A stretch of 64,000 nucleotides of DNA from Henricia sp. BOLD:AAB3569 (GCA_037783545.1 JBBELK010001521.1:62001-126000); one strand, 5' to 3'. Counted from the stretch's first letter, positions 38,231-51,900 are shown. Program-made: numbers and translations. Notes: generated by a model not told the origin, from the letters alone.

Positions 38231-39489
38231 CCTGCGCCGCGCTGGTGTACATTGTACGGCCGTTGACTCACCCCAGATTGTGACGGGAATTAGGTCAAAG
38301 TGGTGTCCCAAATGCCGGCAAATTTGGAATCAAGGAATTTTCCAACCAACTTCAAATTTTTGCATGCTCCAAACTGTATATATTCCGCACTTGTTCATGC
38401 ATAAATTGACAGATTTTCGCTGGAAATGACGGAGAAATTTCAGAGTTTAGGGAAAACGGAGCTCGGGCTACGTGGTTATTCCCTAACCGTGGCTGTTGGG
38501 ACAACCCTGCGCTGCGCTGGTGTACTATTGTACGGCCGTTGACTCACCCCAGATTGTGACGGGAATTAGGTCAAAGTGTGTCCCAAATGCCGGCAAATTT
38601 GGGAAATCAAGGAATTTTCCAACCAACTTCAAATTTTGCATGCTCCAAACTGTATATATCCGCACTTGTCATGTAAAATTGACAGATTTTCGCTGGGAAA
38701 TGACGGAGAAATTTCAGAGTTTAGGGAAAACGGAGCTCGGCTACGTGGTTATTTCCCTAACCGTGGCTGTTGGGACACCCTGCGCTGCGCTGGTGTACAT
38801 TTGTACGGCCGTTGACTCACTCCCAGATTGTGACGGGAATTAGGTCAAAGTGTGTCCCAAATGCCGGCAAATTTGGAAATCAAGGAATTTTCCAACCAAC
38901 TTCAAATTTTGCATGCTCCAAACTGTATATATTCCGCACTTGTCATGCAAAATTGACAGATTTTCGCTGGGAATGACGGAGAAATTTCAGAGTTTAGGGA
39001 AAACCGGAGCTCGCTACGTGGTTATTCCCTTACCGTGGCTGTTGGGACAACCCTGCGCTGCGCTGTTGTACTATTGTACGGCCGTTGACTCCACCCCAGA
39101 TTGTGACGGGAATTAGGTCAAAAGTGTGTCCCAAATGCCGGCAAATTTGGAAATCAAGGAATTTTCCACAAGCGCAACTTCAAATTTTGCATGCTCCAAA
39201 CTGTATATATTCCGCACTTGTCATGCAAAATTTGACAGATTTTCGCTGGGAAATGACGAGAAATTTCAGAGTTTTAGGGAAAACGGAGCTCGGCTACGTG
39301 TTATTCCCCTAAACCGTGGCTGTTGGGACACCCTGCGCTGCGCTGGTGTACATTTGTACGGCCGTTGACTCACCCCAGATTGTGGACGGGAAATTAGGTC
39401 AAAGTGTGTCCCAAATGCCGGCAAATTTGGAAATCAAGGAATTTTCCAACCAACTTCAATTTTGCATGCTCCAAACTGTATATATTCCG

Positions 39490-39503
39490 AGGGGGAAGGG
39501 GGG
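39490..39503. other. 14-nt G-rich insertion in one unit
   Basis: Between tatattccg and cacttgtc the sequence gains agggggaagggggg, which matches nothing in the monomer. The mirrored position in the other arm (near 41,172) has no such insertion. It is therefore most likely a base-calling or polymerase artefact in one pass. Confidence 0.75.
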
Positions 39504-40325
39504 CACTTGTCATGCAATATTGACAGATTTTTTCGCTGGGAAATGACGGAGAAATTTCAGAGTTTAGGGAAAACGGAGCTCGGCTACGTGTTATTCCCCT
39601 AACCGTGGCTGTTGGACACCCTGCGCCTGCGCTGGTGTACATTTGTACGGCAGTTGACTCACCCCAGATTGTGACGGGAATTAGGTCAAAGTGTGTCCCA
39701 AATGCCGGCAAATTTGGAAATCAAGGAATTTTCCAACCAACTTCAAATTTTGCATGCTCCAAACTGTATATATTCCGCACTTTGTCATGCAAAATTGACA
39801 GATTTTCGCTGGGAAATGACGGAGAAATTTCAGAGTTTAGGGAAAACGGAGCTCGGCTACGTGGTTATTCCCTAACCGTGGCTGTTGGACTACCCCTGCG
39901 CTGCGATGGTGTACATTTGTACGGCCGTTGACTCACCCCAGATTGTGACGGGAATTAGGTCAAAGTGTGTCCCAAATGCCGGGCAAATTTGGAAATCAGG
40001 AATTTTCCAACCAACTTCAAATTTTGCATGCTCCAAACTGTATATATTCCGCACTTGTCATGCAAAATTGACAGATTTTCGCTGGGAAATGACGGAGAAA
40101 TTTCAGAGTTTAGGGAAAACGGAGCTCGGCTACGTGGTTATTTCCCTAACCGTGGCTGTTGCGACTCCCTGCGCTGCGCTGGTGTACATTTGTACGGCCG
40201 TTGACTCACCCCAGATTGTGACGGGAATTAGGTCAAAGTGTGTCCCAAATGCCGGCAAATTTGAAAATCAAGGAATTTTCCACCAACTTCAAATTGTGCA
40301 TGGCTCAAAAAACTGTATATATTCC

Positions 40326-40359
40326 TAGCGAAAATCTGTCAATTTTGCATGACAAGTGC
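40326..40359. other. Turn point and 34-nt spacer of the palindrome
   Basis: The forward array stops inside a monomer at ctgtatatattcc (ending 40,325), and the mirror copy ggaatatatacag starts at 40,360. The 34 nt between are t plus the reverse complement of the next part of the same monomer. The right arm therefore keeps about 33 bp that the left arm lacks. The flanks share uncommon variants (aattgtgcatg, ctcaaaa, gaaaatcaagg), so both sides derive from the same copy. No adapter, telomere or foreign sequence lies at the turn. A short one-sided loop is what a fold-back read or a fold-back-primed inverted duplication would leave. Confidence 0.9.
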
Positions 40360-42399
40360 GGAATATATACAGTTTTGAGGCATGCACAATTGAAGTTGGT
40401 TGGAAAATTCCTTGATTTTCAATTTGCCGGCATTTGGGACACACTTTGACCTAATTCCCGTCACAATCTGGGGTGAGTCAACGGCCGTACAAATGTACAC
40501 CAGCGCAGCGCAGGGTGTCGCAACAGCCACGGTTAGGGAAATAACCACCGTAGCCGAGCTCCGTTTTCCCTAAACTCTGAAATTTCTCCGTCATTTCCCA
40601 GCGAAAATCTGTCATTTTGCATGACAAGTGCGGAATATATACAGTTTGGAGCATGCAAAATTTGAAGTTGGTTGGAAAATTCCTTGATTTCCAAATTTGC
40701 CGGCATTTGGGACACACTTTGACCTAATTCCCGTCACAATCTGGGGTGAGTCAACGGCCGTACAAATGTACACCATCGCAGCGCAGGGTGTCCCAACAGC
40801 CACGGTTAGGGGAATAACACGTAGCCGAGCTCCGTTTTCCCTAAACTCTGAAATTTCTCCGTCATTTCCCAGCGAAAATCTGTCAATTTTGCATGACAAG
40901 TGCGGAATATATACAGTTTGGAGCATGCAAAATTTGAAGTTGGTTGGAAAATTCCTTGATTTCCAATTTGCCGGCATTTGGGACACACTTTGACCTAATT
41001 CCCGTCACAATCTGGGGTGAGTCAACTGCCGTACAAATGTACACCAGCGCAGCGCAGGGTGTCCCAACAGCCACGGTTAGGGGAATAACCACGTAGCCGA
41101 GCTCCGTTTTCCCTAAACTCTGAAATTTCTCCGTCATTTCCCAGCGAAAATCTGTCAAGATTGCATGACAAGTGGCGAATATATACAGTTTGGAGCATGC
41201 AAAATTTGAAGTTGGTTGAAAATTCCTTGATTTCCAAATTTGCCGGCATTTGGGACACACTTTGACCTAATTCCCGTCACAATCTGGGGTGAGTCAACGG
41301 CCGTACAAATTGTACACCAGCGCAGCGCAGGGTGTCCCAACAGCACGGTTAGGGGAATAACCACGTAGCCGAGCTCCGTTTTCCCTAAACTCTGAAATTT
41401 CTCCGTCATTTCCCAGCGAAAATCTGTCATTTTTGCATGACAAGTGCGGAATATATACAGTTTGGAGCATGCAAAATTTGAAGTTGGTTGGAAAATTCCT
41501 TGATTTCCAAATTTGCCGGCATTTGGGACACACTTTGACCTAATTCCCGTCACAATCTGGGGTGAGTCAACGGCCGTACAATAGTACACCAGCGCAGCGC
41601 AGGTGTCCCAACAGCCACGGTAAGGGGAATAACCACGTAGCCGAGCTCCGTTTTCCTAAACTCTGAAATTCTCCGTCATTTCCAGCGAAAATCTGTCAAT
41701 TTTGCATGACAAGTGCGGAATATATACAGTTTGGAGCATGCAAAATTTGAAGTTGGTTGGAAAATTCCTTGATTCCAAATTTTGCCGGCATTGGGACACA
41801 CTTTGACCTAATTCCCGTCACAATCTGGGGTGAGTCAACGGCCGTACAAATGTACACCAGCGCAGCGCAGGGTGTCCCAACAGCCACGGTTAGGGAAATA
41901 ACCACGTAGCCGAGCTCCGTTTTCCCTAAACTCTGAAATTTCTCCGTCATTTCCAGCGAAAATCTGTCAATTTTACATGACAAGTGCGGAATATATACAG
42001 TTTGGAGCATGCAAAATTTGAAGTTGGTTGGAAAATTTCTTGATTTCCAAATTTGCCGGCATTTGGGACACACTTTGACCTAATTCCCGTCACAATCTGG
42101 GGTGAGTCAACGGCCGTACAATAGTACACCAGCGCAGCGCAGGGTGTCCCAACAGCCACGGTTAGGGGAATAACCACGTAGCCGAGCTCCGTTTTCCTAA
42201 ACTCTGAATTTCTCCGTCATTTCCCAGCGAAAATCTGTCAATTTTGCATGACAAGTGCGGAATATATACAGTTTGGAGCATGCAAAATTTGAAGTTGGTT
42301 GGAAAATTCCTTGATTTCCAAATTTGCCGGCATTTGGGACACACTTTGACCTAATTCCGTCACAATCTGGGGTGAGTCAACGGCCGTACAAATGTACAC

Positions 42400-44660
42400 C
42401 AGCGCGGCGCAGGGTGTCCCAACAGCCACAATTAGGGGAATAACCACACAGTCGAGCCTCCGTTTCCTAAACTCTGAAATTTCTCCGTCATTTCCCTGCG
42501 AAAATCTGTCAATTTTGCATGACAAGTGCGGAATATATACAGTTGGAGCATGCAAAATTTGAAGTTGGTTGGAAAATTCCTTGATTTCCAAATTTGCCGG
42601 CATTTGGGACACACTTTGACCTAATTCCCGTCACAATCTGGGGTGAGTCAACGGCCGTACAAATGTACACCAGCGCGGCGCATGCGCAGGGTGTCCCAAC
42701 AGCCACGGTTAGGGGAATAACCACGCAGCCGAGCTCCGTTTTCCTAAACTCTGAAATTTCTCCGTCATTTCCAGCGAAAATCTGTCAATTTTGCATGACA
42801 AGTGCGGAATATATACAGTTTGGAGGCATGCAAATTTGAAGTTGGTTGAACAAATTCCTTGATTTCCAAATTTGCCGGCATTTGGGACACACTTTGACCT
42901 AATTCCCGTCACAATCTGGGGTGAGTCAACGGCCGTACAAATGTACACCAGCGCGGCACATGCGCAGGGTGTCCCAACAGCCACGGTTAGGGGAATAACC
43001 ACGCAGCCGAGCTCCGTTTTCCCTAAACTCTGAAATTTCTCCGTCATTTCCCAGCGAAAATCTGTCAATTTTGCATGACAAGTGCGGAATATATACAGTT
43101 TGGGAGCATGCAAAATTTGAAGTTGGTTGGAAATTCCTTGATTTCCAAATTTGCCGGCATTTGGGACACACTTTGACCTAATTCCCGTCACAATCTGGGG
43201 TGAGTCAATGGCCGTACAAATGTACACCAGCGCGGCGCAGGGTGTCCCAACAGCCACGGTTAGGGGAATAACCACGCAGCCGAGCTCCGTTTTCCCTAAA
43301 CTCTAAAATTTCTCCGTCATTTCCCAGCGAAAATCTGTCAATTTTGCATGACAAGTGCGGAATTTATACAGTTTGGAGCATGCAAAATTTGAAGTTGTTG
43401 GAAATTTCCTTGATTTCCAAATTTGCCGGCATTTGGGATACACTTTGACCTAATTCCCGTCTCAATCTGGAGTGAGTCAACGCCGTACAAATGTACATCC
43501 AGCGCGGCGCAGGGTGTCCCAACAGCCACGGTTAGGGGAATAACCACGCAGCCGAGCTCCGTTTTCCCTAAACTCTGACATTTCTCCGTCATTTCCCAGC
43601 GAAAATCTGTCAATTTTGCATGACAAGTGCGGAATATATACAGTTTGGAGCATGCACATTTTGAAGTTGGTTGAACAAATTCCTTGATTTCCAAATTTGC
43701 CGGCATTTGGGACACACTTTGACCTAATTCCCGTCACAATCTGGGGTGAGTCAACGGCCGTACAAATGTACACCAGCGCGGCGCATGCGCAGGGTGTCCC
43801 AACAGCCACGGTTAGGGGAATAACCACGCAGCCGATCTCCGTTTTCCCTAAACTCTGACATTTCTCCGTCATTTCCCAGCGAAATCTGTCAATTTTGCAT
43901 GACAAGTGCGGAATATATACAGTTTGGAGCATGCAAAATTTGAAGTTGGTTGGAAAATTCCTTGATTTCCAAATTTGCCGGCATTTGGGACACACTTTGA
44001 CCTAATTCCCGTCACAATCTGGGGTGAGTCAATGGCCGTACAAATGTACACCAGCGCGGCGCAGGGTGTCCCAACAGCCACGGTTAGGGGAATAACCACG
44101 CAGCCGAGCTCCGTTTTCCCTAAACTCTAAAATTTCTCCGTCATTTCCCAGCGAAAATCTGTCAATTTTGCATGACAAGTGCGGAATTTATACAGTTTGG
44201 AGCATGCAAAATTTGAAGTTGGTTGGAAAATTCCTTGATTTCCAAATTTGCCGGCATTTGGGATACACTTTGACCTAATTCCCGTCTCAATCTGGAGTGA
44301 GTCAACGGCCGTACAAATGTACACCAGCGCGGCGCAGGGTGTCCCAACAGCCACGGTTAGAGGAATAACCACGCAGCCGAGCTCCGTTTTTCCTAAACTC
44401 TGAATTTCTCCGTCATTTCCCAGCGAAAATCTGTCATTTTGCATGACAAGTGCGGAATATATACAGTTTGGAGCATGCAAAATTTTGAAGTTGGTTGGAA
44501 AATTCCTTGATTTCCAAATTTGCCGGCATTTGGGACACACTTTGACCTAATTCCCGTCACAATCTGGGGTGAGTCAAAGGCCGTACAAATGTACACCAGC
44601 GCGGCGCATGCGCAGGGTGTCCCAACAGCCACGGTTAGGGGAATACCACGCAGCCGAGCT
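42400..44660 (-). repeat. Subfamily C trimeric block (right arm, mirror copy)
   Basis: Mirror images of the C markers appear in reverse order: ggttgaacaaattcc (42,844 and 43,670), gagtcaatggccg (43,202 and 44,027), ctctaaaatttctcc (43,302 and 44,126), ggaatttatacag (43,359 and 44,185), gggatacac with cgtctcaatctgg (43,436-43,472 and 44,260-44,296) and ctctgacatttctcc. Adjacent copies are spaced about 825 bp, consistent with two 273-bp units plus one 279-bp unit. This arm is cleaner than its partner. Confidence 0.8.
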
Positions 44661-45889
44661 CCGTTTTCCAAAACTCTGAAATTTCTCCGTCATTTCCCAG
44701 CGAAAATCTGTCAATTTTGCATGACAAGTGCGGAATATATACAGTTTGGAGCATGCAAAATTTGAAGTTGGTTGGAAAATTCCTTGATTTCCAAATTTGC
44801 CGGCATTTGGACACACTTTGACCTAATTCCCGTCACAATCTGGGGTGAGTCAACGGCCGTACAAATGTACACCAGCGCAGCGCAGGGTGTCCCAACAGCC
44901 ACGGTTAGGGGAATAACCACGTAGCCGAGCTCCGTTTTCCCTAAACTCTGAAATTTCTCCGTCATTTCCCAGCGAAAATCTGTCAATTGTGCATGACAAT
45001 GTGCGGAATATATACAGTTTGGAGCATGCCAAATTTGAAGTTGGTTGGAAAATTCTTTGATTTCCAAATTTGCCGGCATTTGGGACACACTTTGACCTAA
45101 TTCCCGTTACAATCTGGGGTGAGTCAACGGCCGTACAAATGTACACCAGCGCAGCGCAGGGTGTCCCAAACAGCCACGGTTAGGGAAATAACTACGTAGC
45201 CGAGCTCCGTTTTCCCTAAACTCTGAAATTTCTCCGTCATTTCCCAGCGAAAATCTGTCAATTTTGCATGACAAAGTGCGGAATATATACAGTTTGGAGC
45301 ATGCAAAATTTGAAGTTGGTTGGAAAATTCCTTGATTTCCAAATTTGCCGGCATTTGGGACACACTTTGACCTAATTCCCGTCACAATCTGGGGTGAGTC
45401 AACGGCCGTACAAATGTACACCAGCGCAGCGCAGGGTGTCCCAACAGCCACGGTTAGGGAATAACCACGTAGCCGAGCTCCGTTTTCCTAAACTCTGAAA
45501 TTTCTCCGTCATTTCCCAGCGAAAATCTGTCAATTTGCATGACAAGTGCGGAGTATATACAGTTTGGAGCATGCAAAATTTGAAGTTGGTTGGAAAATTC
45601 CTTGATTTCCAAATTTGCCGGCATTTGGGACACACTTTGACCTAATTCCCGTCACAGTCTGGGGTGAGTCAACGGCCGTACAAATGTACACCAGCGCAGC
45701 GCAGGGTGTCCCAACAGCCACGGTTAGGGGAATAACCACGTAGCCGAACTCCGTTTTCCCTAAACTCTGAAATTTCTCCGTCATTTCCCAGCGAAAATCT
45801 GTCAATTTTGCATGACAAGTGCGGAATATATACAGTTTGGAGCATGCAAAATTTGAAGTTGGTTGGAAAATTCCTTGATTTCAAATTTG

Positions 45890-48800
45890 CCGGCATGTGG
45901 GACACACTTTGACCTAATTCCCGTCACAATCTGGGGTGAGTCAACGGCCGTACAAATGTACACCAGCGCAGCGCAGGGTGTCCCAACAGCCACGGTTAGG
46001 GGAATAACCACGTAGCCGAGCTCCGTTTTCCCTAAACTCTGAAATTTCTCCGTCATTTCCCAGCGAAAATCTGTCAATTTTGCATGACAAGTGCGGAATA
46101 TATACAGTTTGGAGCATGCAAATTTTGAAGTTGGTTGGAAAATGCTTGATTTCCAAATTTGCCTGCATTTGGACACACATTGACCTAATTCCCGTCACAA
46201 TCTGGGGTGAGTCAACGGCCGTACAAATGTACACCAGCGCAGCGCAGGGTGTCCCAACAGCCACGGTTAGGGGAATAACCACGTAGCCGAGCTCCGTTTT
46301 CCCTAAACTCTGAAATTTCTCCGTCATTTCCCAGCGAAAATCTGTCAATTTTGCATGACAAGTGCGGAATATATACAGTTTGGAGCATGCAAAATTTGAA
46401 ATTGGTTTGGAAAATTCCTTGATTTCCAAATTTGCCGGCATTTGGGACACACTTTGACCTAATTCCCGTCACAATCTTGGGTGAGTCAACGGCCGTACAA
46501 AGTACACCAGCGCAGCGCAGGGTGTCCCAACAGCCACGGTTAGGGGAATAACCACGTAGCCGAGCTCCGTTTTCCCTAAACTCTTAAATTCCTCCGTCAT
46601 TTCCCAGCGAAAATCTGTCAATATTGCATGACAAGTGCGGAATATATACAGTTTGGAGCCATGCAAATTTTGAAGTTGGTTGGAAAATGCCTTGATTTCC
46701 AAATTTGCCTGCATTTGGGACACACATTGACCTAATTCCCGTCACAATCTGGGGTGAGTCAACGGCCGTACAAATGTACACCAGCGCAGCGCAGGGTGTC
46801 CCAACAGCCACGGTTAGGGGAATAACCACGTAGCCGAGCTCCGTTTTCCCTAAACTCTGAAATTTCTCCGTCATTTCCCAGCGAAAATCTGTCAATTTTG
46901 CATGACAAGTGCGGAATATATACAGTTTGGAGCATGCAAAATTTGAAATTGGTTGGAAAATTCCTTGATTTCCAAATTTGCCGGCATTTGGGACACACTT
47001 TGACCTAATTCCCGTCACAATCTTGGGTGAGTCAACGGCCGTACAAATGTACACCAGCGCAGCGCAGGGTGTCCCAACAGCCACGGTTAGGGGAATAACC
47101 ACGTAGCCGAGCTCCGTTTTCCCTAAACTCTTAAATTCCTCCGTCATTTCCCAGCGAAAATCTGTCAATATTGCATGACAAGTGCGGAATATATACAGTT
47201 TGGAGCATGCAAAATTTGAAGTTGGTTGGAAAATTCCTTGATTTCCAATTTTCCGGCATTTGGGACACACTTTGACCTAATTCCCGTCACAATCTGGGGT
47301 GAGTCAACGGCCGTACAAATGTTCACCAGCGCAGCGCAGGGTGTCCCAACAGCCACGGTTAGGGGAATAACCACGTAGCCGAGCTCCGTTTTCCCTAAAC
47401 TCTGAAATTTCTCCGTCATTTCCCAGCGAAAATCTGTCAATTTTGCATGACAAGTGCGGAATATATACAGTTTGGAGCATGCAAAATTTGAAGTTATTTG
47501 GAAAATTCCTTGATTTCCAAATTTGCCGGCATGTGGGACACACTTTGACCTAATTCCCGTCACAATCTGGGGTGAGTCAACGGCCGTACAAATGTACACC
47601 AGCGCAGCGCAGGGTGTCCCAACAGCCACGGTTAGGGGAATAACCACGTAGCCGAGCTCCGTTTTCCCTAAACTCTGAAATTTCTCCGTCATTTCCCAGC
47701 GAAAATCTGTCAATTTTGCATGACAAGTGCGGAATATATACAGTTTGGAGCATGCAAATTTTGAAGTTGGTTGGAAAATGCCTTGATTTCCAAATTTGCC
47801 TGCATTTGGGACACACATTGACCTAATTCCCGTCACAATCTGGGGTGAGTCAACGGCCGTACAAATGTACACCAGCGCAGCGCAGGGTGTCCCAACAGCC
47901 ACGGTTAGGGGAATAACCACGTAGCCGAGCTCCGTTTTCCCTAAACTCTGAAATTTCTCGTCATTTCCCAGCGAAAATCTGTCAATTTTGCATGACAAGT
48001 GCGGAATATATACAGTTTGGAGCATGCAAAATTTGAAATTGGTTGGAAAATTCCTTGATTTCCAAATTTTGCCGGCATTTGGGACACACTTTGACCTAAT
48101 TCCCGTCACAATCTTGGTGAGTCAACGGCCGTACAAATGTACACCAGCGCAGCGCAGGGTGTCCCAACAGCCACGGTTAGGGAATAACCACGTAGCCGAG
48201 CTCCGTTTTCCCTAAACTCTTAAATTCCTCCGTCATTTCCCAGCGAAAATCTGTCAATATTGCAATGACAAGTGCGGAATATATACAGTTTGGAGCATGC
48301 AAATTTTGAAGTTGGTTGGAAAATGCCTTGATTTCCAAATTTGCCTGCATTTGGGACACACATTGACCTAATTCCCGTCACAATCTGGGGTGAGTCAACG
48401 GCCGTACAAATGTACACCAGCGCAGCGCAGGGTGTCCCAACAGCCACGGTTAGGGGAATAACCACGTAGCCGAGCTCCGTTTTCCTAAACTCTGAAATTT
48501 CTCCGTCATTTCCCAGCGAAAATCTGTCATTTTGCATGACAAGTGCGGAATATATACAGTTTGGAGCATGCAAAATTTGAAATTGGTTGGAAAATTCCTT
48601 GATTTCCAAATTTGCCGGCATTTGGGACACACTTTGACCTAATTCCCGTCACAATCTTGGGTGAGTCAACGGCCGTACAAATGTACACCAGCGCAGCGCA
48701 GGGGTGTCCCAACAGCCACGGTTAGGGGAATAACCACGTAGCCGAGCTCCGTTTTCCTAAACTCTTAAATTCCTCCGTCATTTCCCAGCGAAAATCTGTC

Positions 48801-48965
48801 AATATTGCATGACAAGTGCGGAATATATACAGTTTGGAGCATGCAAAATTTGAAGTTGGTTGGAAAATTCCTTGATTTCCAAATTTGCCGGCATTTGGGA
48901 CACACTTTGACCTAATTCCCGTCACAATCTGGGGTGAGTCAACGGCCGTACAAATGTTCACCAGC
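45890..48965 (-). repeat. Subfamily D units (right arm, mirror copy)
   Basis: Reverse-complement copies of the D markers appear here: gcctgcatttgg with cacacattgacc (46,160, 46,710, 47,805, 48,350), cttaaattcctccg (46,583, 47,130, 48,221, 48,763), acaatcttggg and atgttcaccagc (47,320 and 48,956). Their spacing and order mirror 31,640-34,800. This copy is less noisy than its partner, so it is the better template for the D consensus. Confidence 0.8.
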
Positions 48966-51900
48966 GCAGCGCAGGGTGTCCCAACAGCCACGGTTAGGGA
49001 ATAACCACGTAGCCGAGCTCCGTTTTCCCTAAACTCTGAAATTTCTCCGTCATTTCCCAGCGAAAATCTGTCAATTCTGCATGACAAGTGCGGAATATAT
49101 ACAGTTTGGAGCATGCAAAATTTGAAGTTGGTTGGAAAGTTCCTTGATTTCCAAATTTGCCGGCATTTGGGACACACTTTGACCTAATTCCCGTCACAAT
49201 CTGGGGTGAGTCAACGGCCGTACAAATGTACACCAGCGCAGCGCAGGGTGTCCCAACAGCCACGGTTAGGGGAATAACCACGTAGCCGAGCTCCGTTTTC
49301 CCTAAACTCTGAAATTTCTCCGTCATTTCCCAGCGAAAATCTGTCAATTTTGCATGACAAGTGCGGAATATATACAGTTTGGAGCATGCAAAATTTGAAG
49401 TTGGTTGGAAAATTCCTTGATTTCCAAATTTCCCGGCATTTGGGACACACTTTGACCTAATTCCCGTCACAATCTGGGGTGAGTCAACGGCCGTACAAAT
49501 GTACACCAGCGCAGCGCAGGGTGTCCCAACAGCCACGGTTAGGGGAATAACCACGTAGCCGAGCTCCGTTTTCCCTAAACTCTGAAATTTCTCCGTCATT
49601 TCCCAGCGAAAATCTGTCAATTTTGCATGACAAGTGCGGAATATATACAGTTTTGAGCATGCAAAATTTGAAGTTGGTTGGAAAATTCCTTGATTTCCAA
49701 ATTTGCCGGCATTTGGGACACACTTTGACCTAATTCCCGTCACAATCTGGGGTGAGTCAACGGCCGTACAAATGTACACCAGCGCAGCGCAGGGTGTCCC
49801 AACAGCCACGGTTAGGGAATAACCACGTAGCCGAGCTCCGTTTTCCCTAAACTCTGAAATTTCTCCGTCATTTCCCAGCGAAAATCTGTCAATTTTGCAT
49901 GACAAGTGCGGAATATATACAGTTTGGAGCATGCAAAATTTGAAGTTGGTTGGAAAATTCCTTGATTTCCAAATTTGCCGGCATTTGGGACACACTTTGA
50001 CCTAATTCCCGTCACAATCTGGGGTGAGTCAACGGCCGTACAAATGTACACCAGCGCAGCGCAGGGTGTCCCAACAGCCACGGTTAGGGGAATAACCACG
50101 TAGCCGAGCTCCGTTTTTTCTAAACTCTGAAATTTCTCCGTCATTTCCCAGCGAAAATTCTGTCAATTTTGCATGACAAGTGCGGAATATATACAGTTTG
50201 GAGCATGCAAAATTTGAAGTTGGTTGGAAAATTCCTTGATTTCCAAATTTGCCGGCATTTGGGACACACTTTGACCTAATTCCCGTCACAATCTGGGGTG
50301 AGTCAACGGCCGTACAAATGTACACCAGCGCAGTGCAGGGTGTCCCAACAGCCACGGTTAGGGGAATAACCACGTAGCCGAGCTCCGTTTTCCCTAAACT
50401 CTGAAATTTATCCGTAATTTCCCAGCGAAAATCTGTCAATTTTGCATGACAAGTGCGGAATATATACAGTTTTGAGCATGCAAAATTTGAAGTTGGTTGG
50501 AAAATTCCTTGATTTCCAAATTTGCCGGCATTTGGGACACACTTTGACCTAATTCCCGTCACAATCTGGGGTGAGTCAACGGCCGTACAAATGTACACCA
50601 GCGCAGCGCAGGGTGTCCCCAACAGCCACGGTTAGGGAAATAACCACGTAGCCGAGCTCCGTTTTCCCTAAACTCTGAAATTTCTCCGTCATTTCCAGCG
50701 AAAATCTGTCAATTTTGCATGACAAGTGCGGATATATACAGTTTGGAGCATGCAAAATTTGAAGTTGGTTGGAAATTCCTTGATTTCCAAATTTGCCGGC
50801 ATTTGGGACACACTTTGACCTAATTCCCGTCACAATCTGGGGTGAGTCAACGGCCGTACAATATGTACACCAGCGCAGCGCAGGGTGTCCCAACAGCCAC
50901 GGTTAGGGGAATAACCACGTAGCCGAGCTCCGTTTTCCCTAAACTCTGAAATTTCTCCGTCATTTCCCAGCGAAAATCTGTACATTTTGCATGACAAGTG
51001 CGGAATATATACAGTTTGGAGCATGCAAAATTTGAAGTTGGTTGGAAAATTCCTTGATTTCCAAATTTTCCGGCATTTGGGACACACTTTGACCTAATTC
51101 CCGTCACAATCTGGGGTGAGTCAACGGCCGTACAAATGTACACCAGCGCAGCGCAGGGTGTCCCAACAGCCACGGTTAGGGGAATAACCACGTAGCCGAG
51201 CTCCGTTTTCCTAAACTCTGAAATTTCTCCGTCATTTCCCAGCGAAAATCTGTCAACATTGCATGACAAGTGCGGAATATATACAGTTTGGAGCATGCAA
51301 AATTTGAAGTTGGTTGGAAAATTCCTTGATTTCCAAATTTGCCGGCATTTGGACACACTTTGACCTAATTCCGTCACAATATGGGGTGAGTCAACGGCCG
51401 TACAAATGTACACCAGCGCAGCGCAGGGTGTCCCAACAGCCACGGTTAGGGAATAACCACGTAGCCGAGCTCCGTTTTCCCTAAACTCTGAAATTTCTCC
51501 GTCATTCCCAGCGAAAATATGTTAATTTTGCATGACAAGTGCGGAATATATACAGTTTGGAGCATGCAAAATTTGAAGTTGGTTGGAAAATTCCTTGATT
51601 TCCAAATTGCCGGCATTTGGGACACACTTTGACCTAATTCCCGTCACAATCTGGGGTGAGTCAACGGCCGTACAAATGTACACCAGCGCAGCGCAGGGTG
51701 TCCAACAGCCACGGTTAGGGAATAACCACGTAGCCGAGCTCCGTTTTCCCTAAACTCTGAAATTTCTCCGTCATTTCCCAGCGAAAATCTGTCAATTTTG
51801 CATGACAAGTGCGGAATATATACAGTTTGGAGCATGCAAAATTTGAAGTTGGTTGGGAAATTCCTTGATTTCCAAATTTGCCGGCATTTGGGACACACTT

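Larger units (their letters stand above)
1..40325 (+). repeat. Satellite array, 273/279-bp monomer, forward orientation
   Basis: About 147 head-to-tail copies of one monomer fill this stretch without interruption. The motif gtgtgtcccaaatg recurs at 159, 432, 705, 973, 1246 and so on, at 273-bp steps or 279-bp steps where a 6-bp insertion is present. Copies up to about 29,170 differ by only a few substitutions each, so the array is strongly homogenised, as expected for satellite DNA evolving by unequal exchange or gene conversion. No unrelated sequence longer than about 20 bp interrupts it. Nothing resembles a promoter, ribosome binding site, tRNA, rRNA or mobile element. A eukaryotic heterochromatic satellite is the most likely identity; the family and species are not recognised. 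Confidence 0.97.
16555..40325 (+). repeat. Left arm of the palindrome
   Basis: This segment is matched, unit by unit and in reverse order, by 40,360-64,000. Positions pair as x with roughly 80,685 minus x, with a drift that grows to about 140 bp from indels. Paired rare markers include gcgatggtg (39,906 with 40,773), gcagttgac (39,652 with 41,025), taattgtgg (38,206 with 42,428), gcatgtgcc (37,668 with 42,959), ttaacatat (29,068 with 51,522), gcgtgctca (25,733 with 54,833) and acctcaga (18,251 with 62,297). The part before 29,171 is clean and the part after is noisy, yet both have noisy mirror copies. A stretch equivalent to about 20,700-23,550 is poorly matched in the other arm. Confidence 0.93.
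29171..40325 (+). other. Low-accuracy stretch of the forward array
   Basis: From the unit reading ctgcgcttgcggctgg (29,166-29,181), single-base gains and losses appear in nearly every monomer: ggaattagg for gggaattagg near 29,221, caaattttgg near 29,254, ccctgcgcgcgctgg near 29,438. Many are in homopolymers. The preceding 29 kb contain only three small indels besides the 6-bp insertion. Biology rarely changes so sharply inside a homogenised array. An unpolished or single-read contig end is the simplest reading. Confidence 0.85.

Noticed and set aside
39490..39503. G-rich insertion as a quadruplex-forming element or adapter
   Set aside because: It is absent from the mirror copy, does not match an adapter I recognise, and sits in error-prone sequence.
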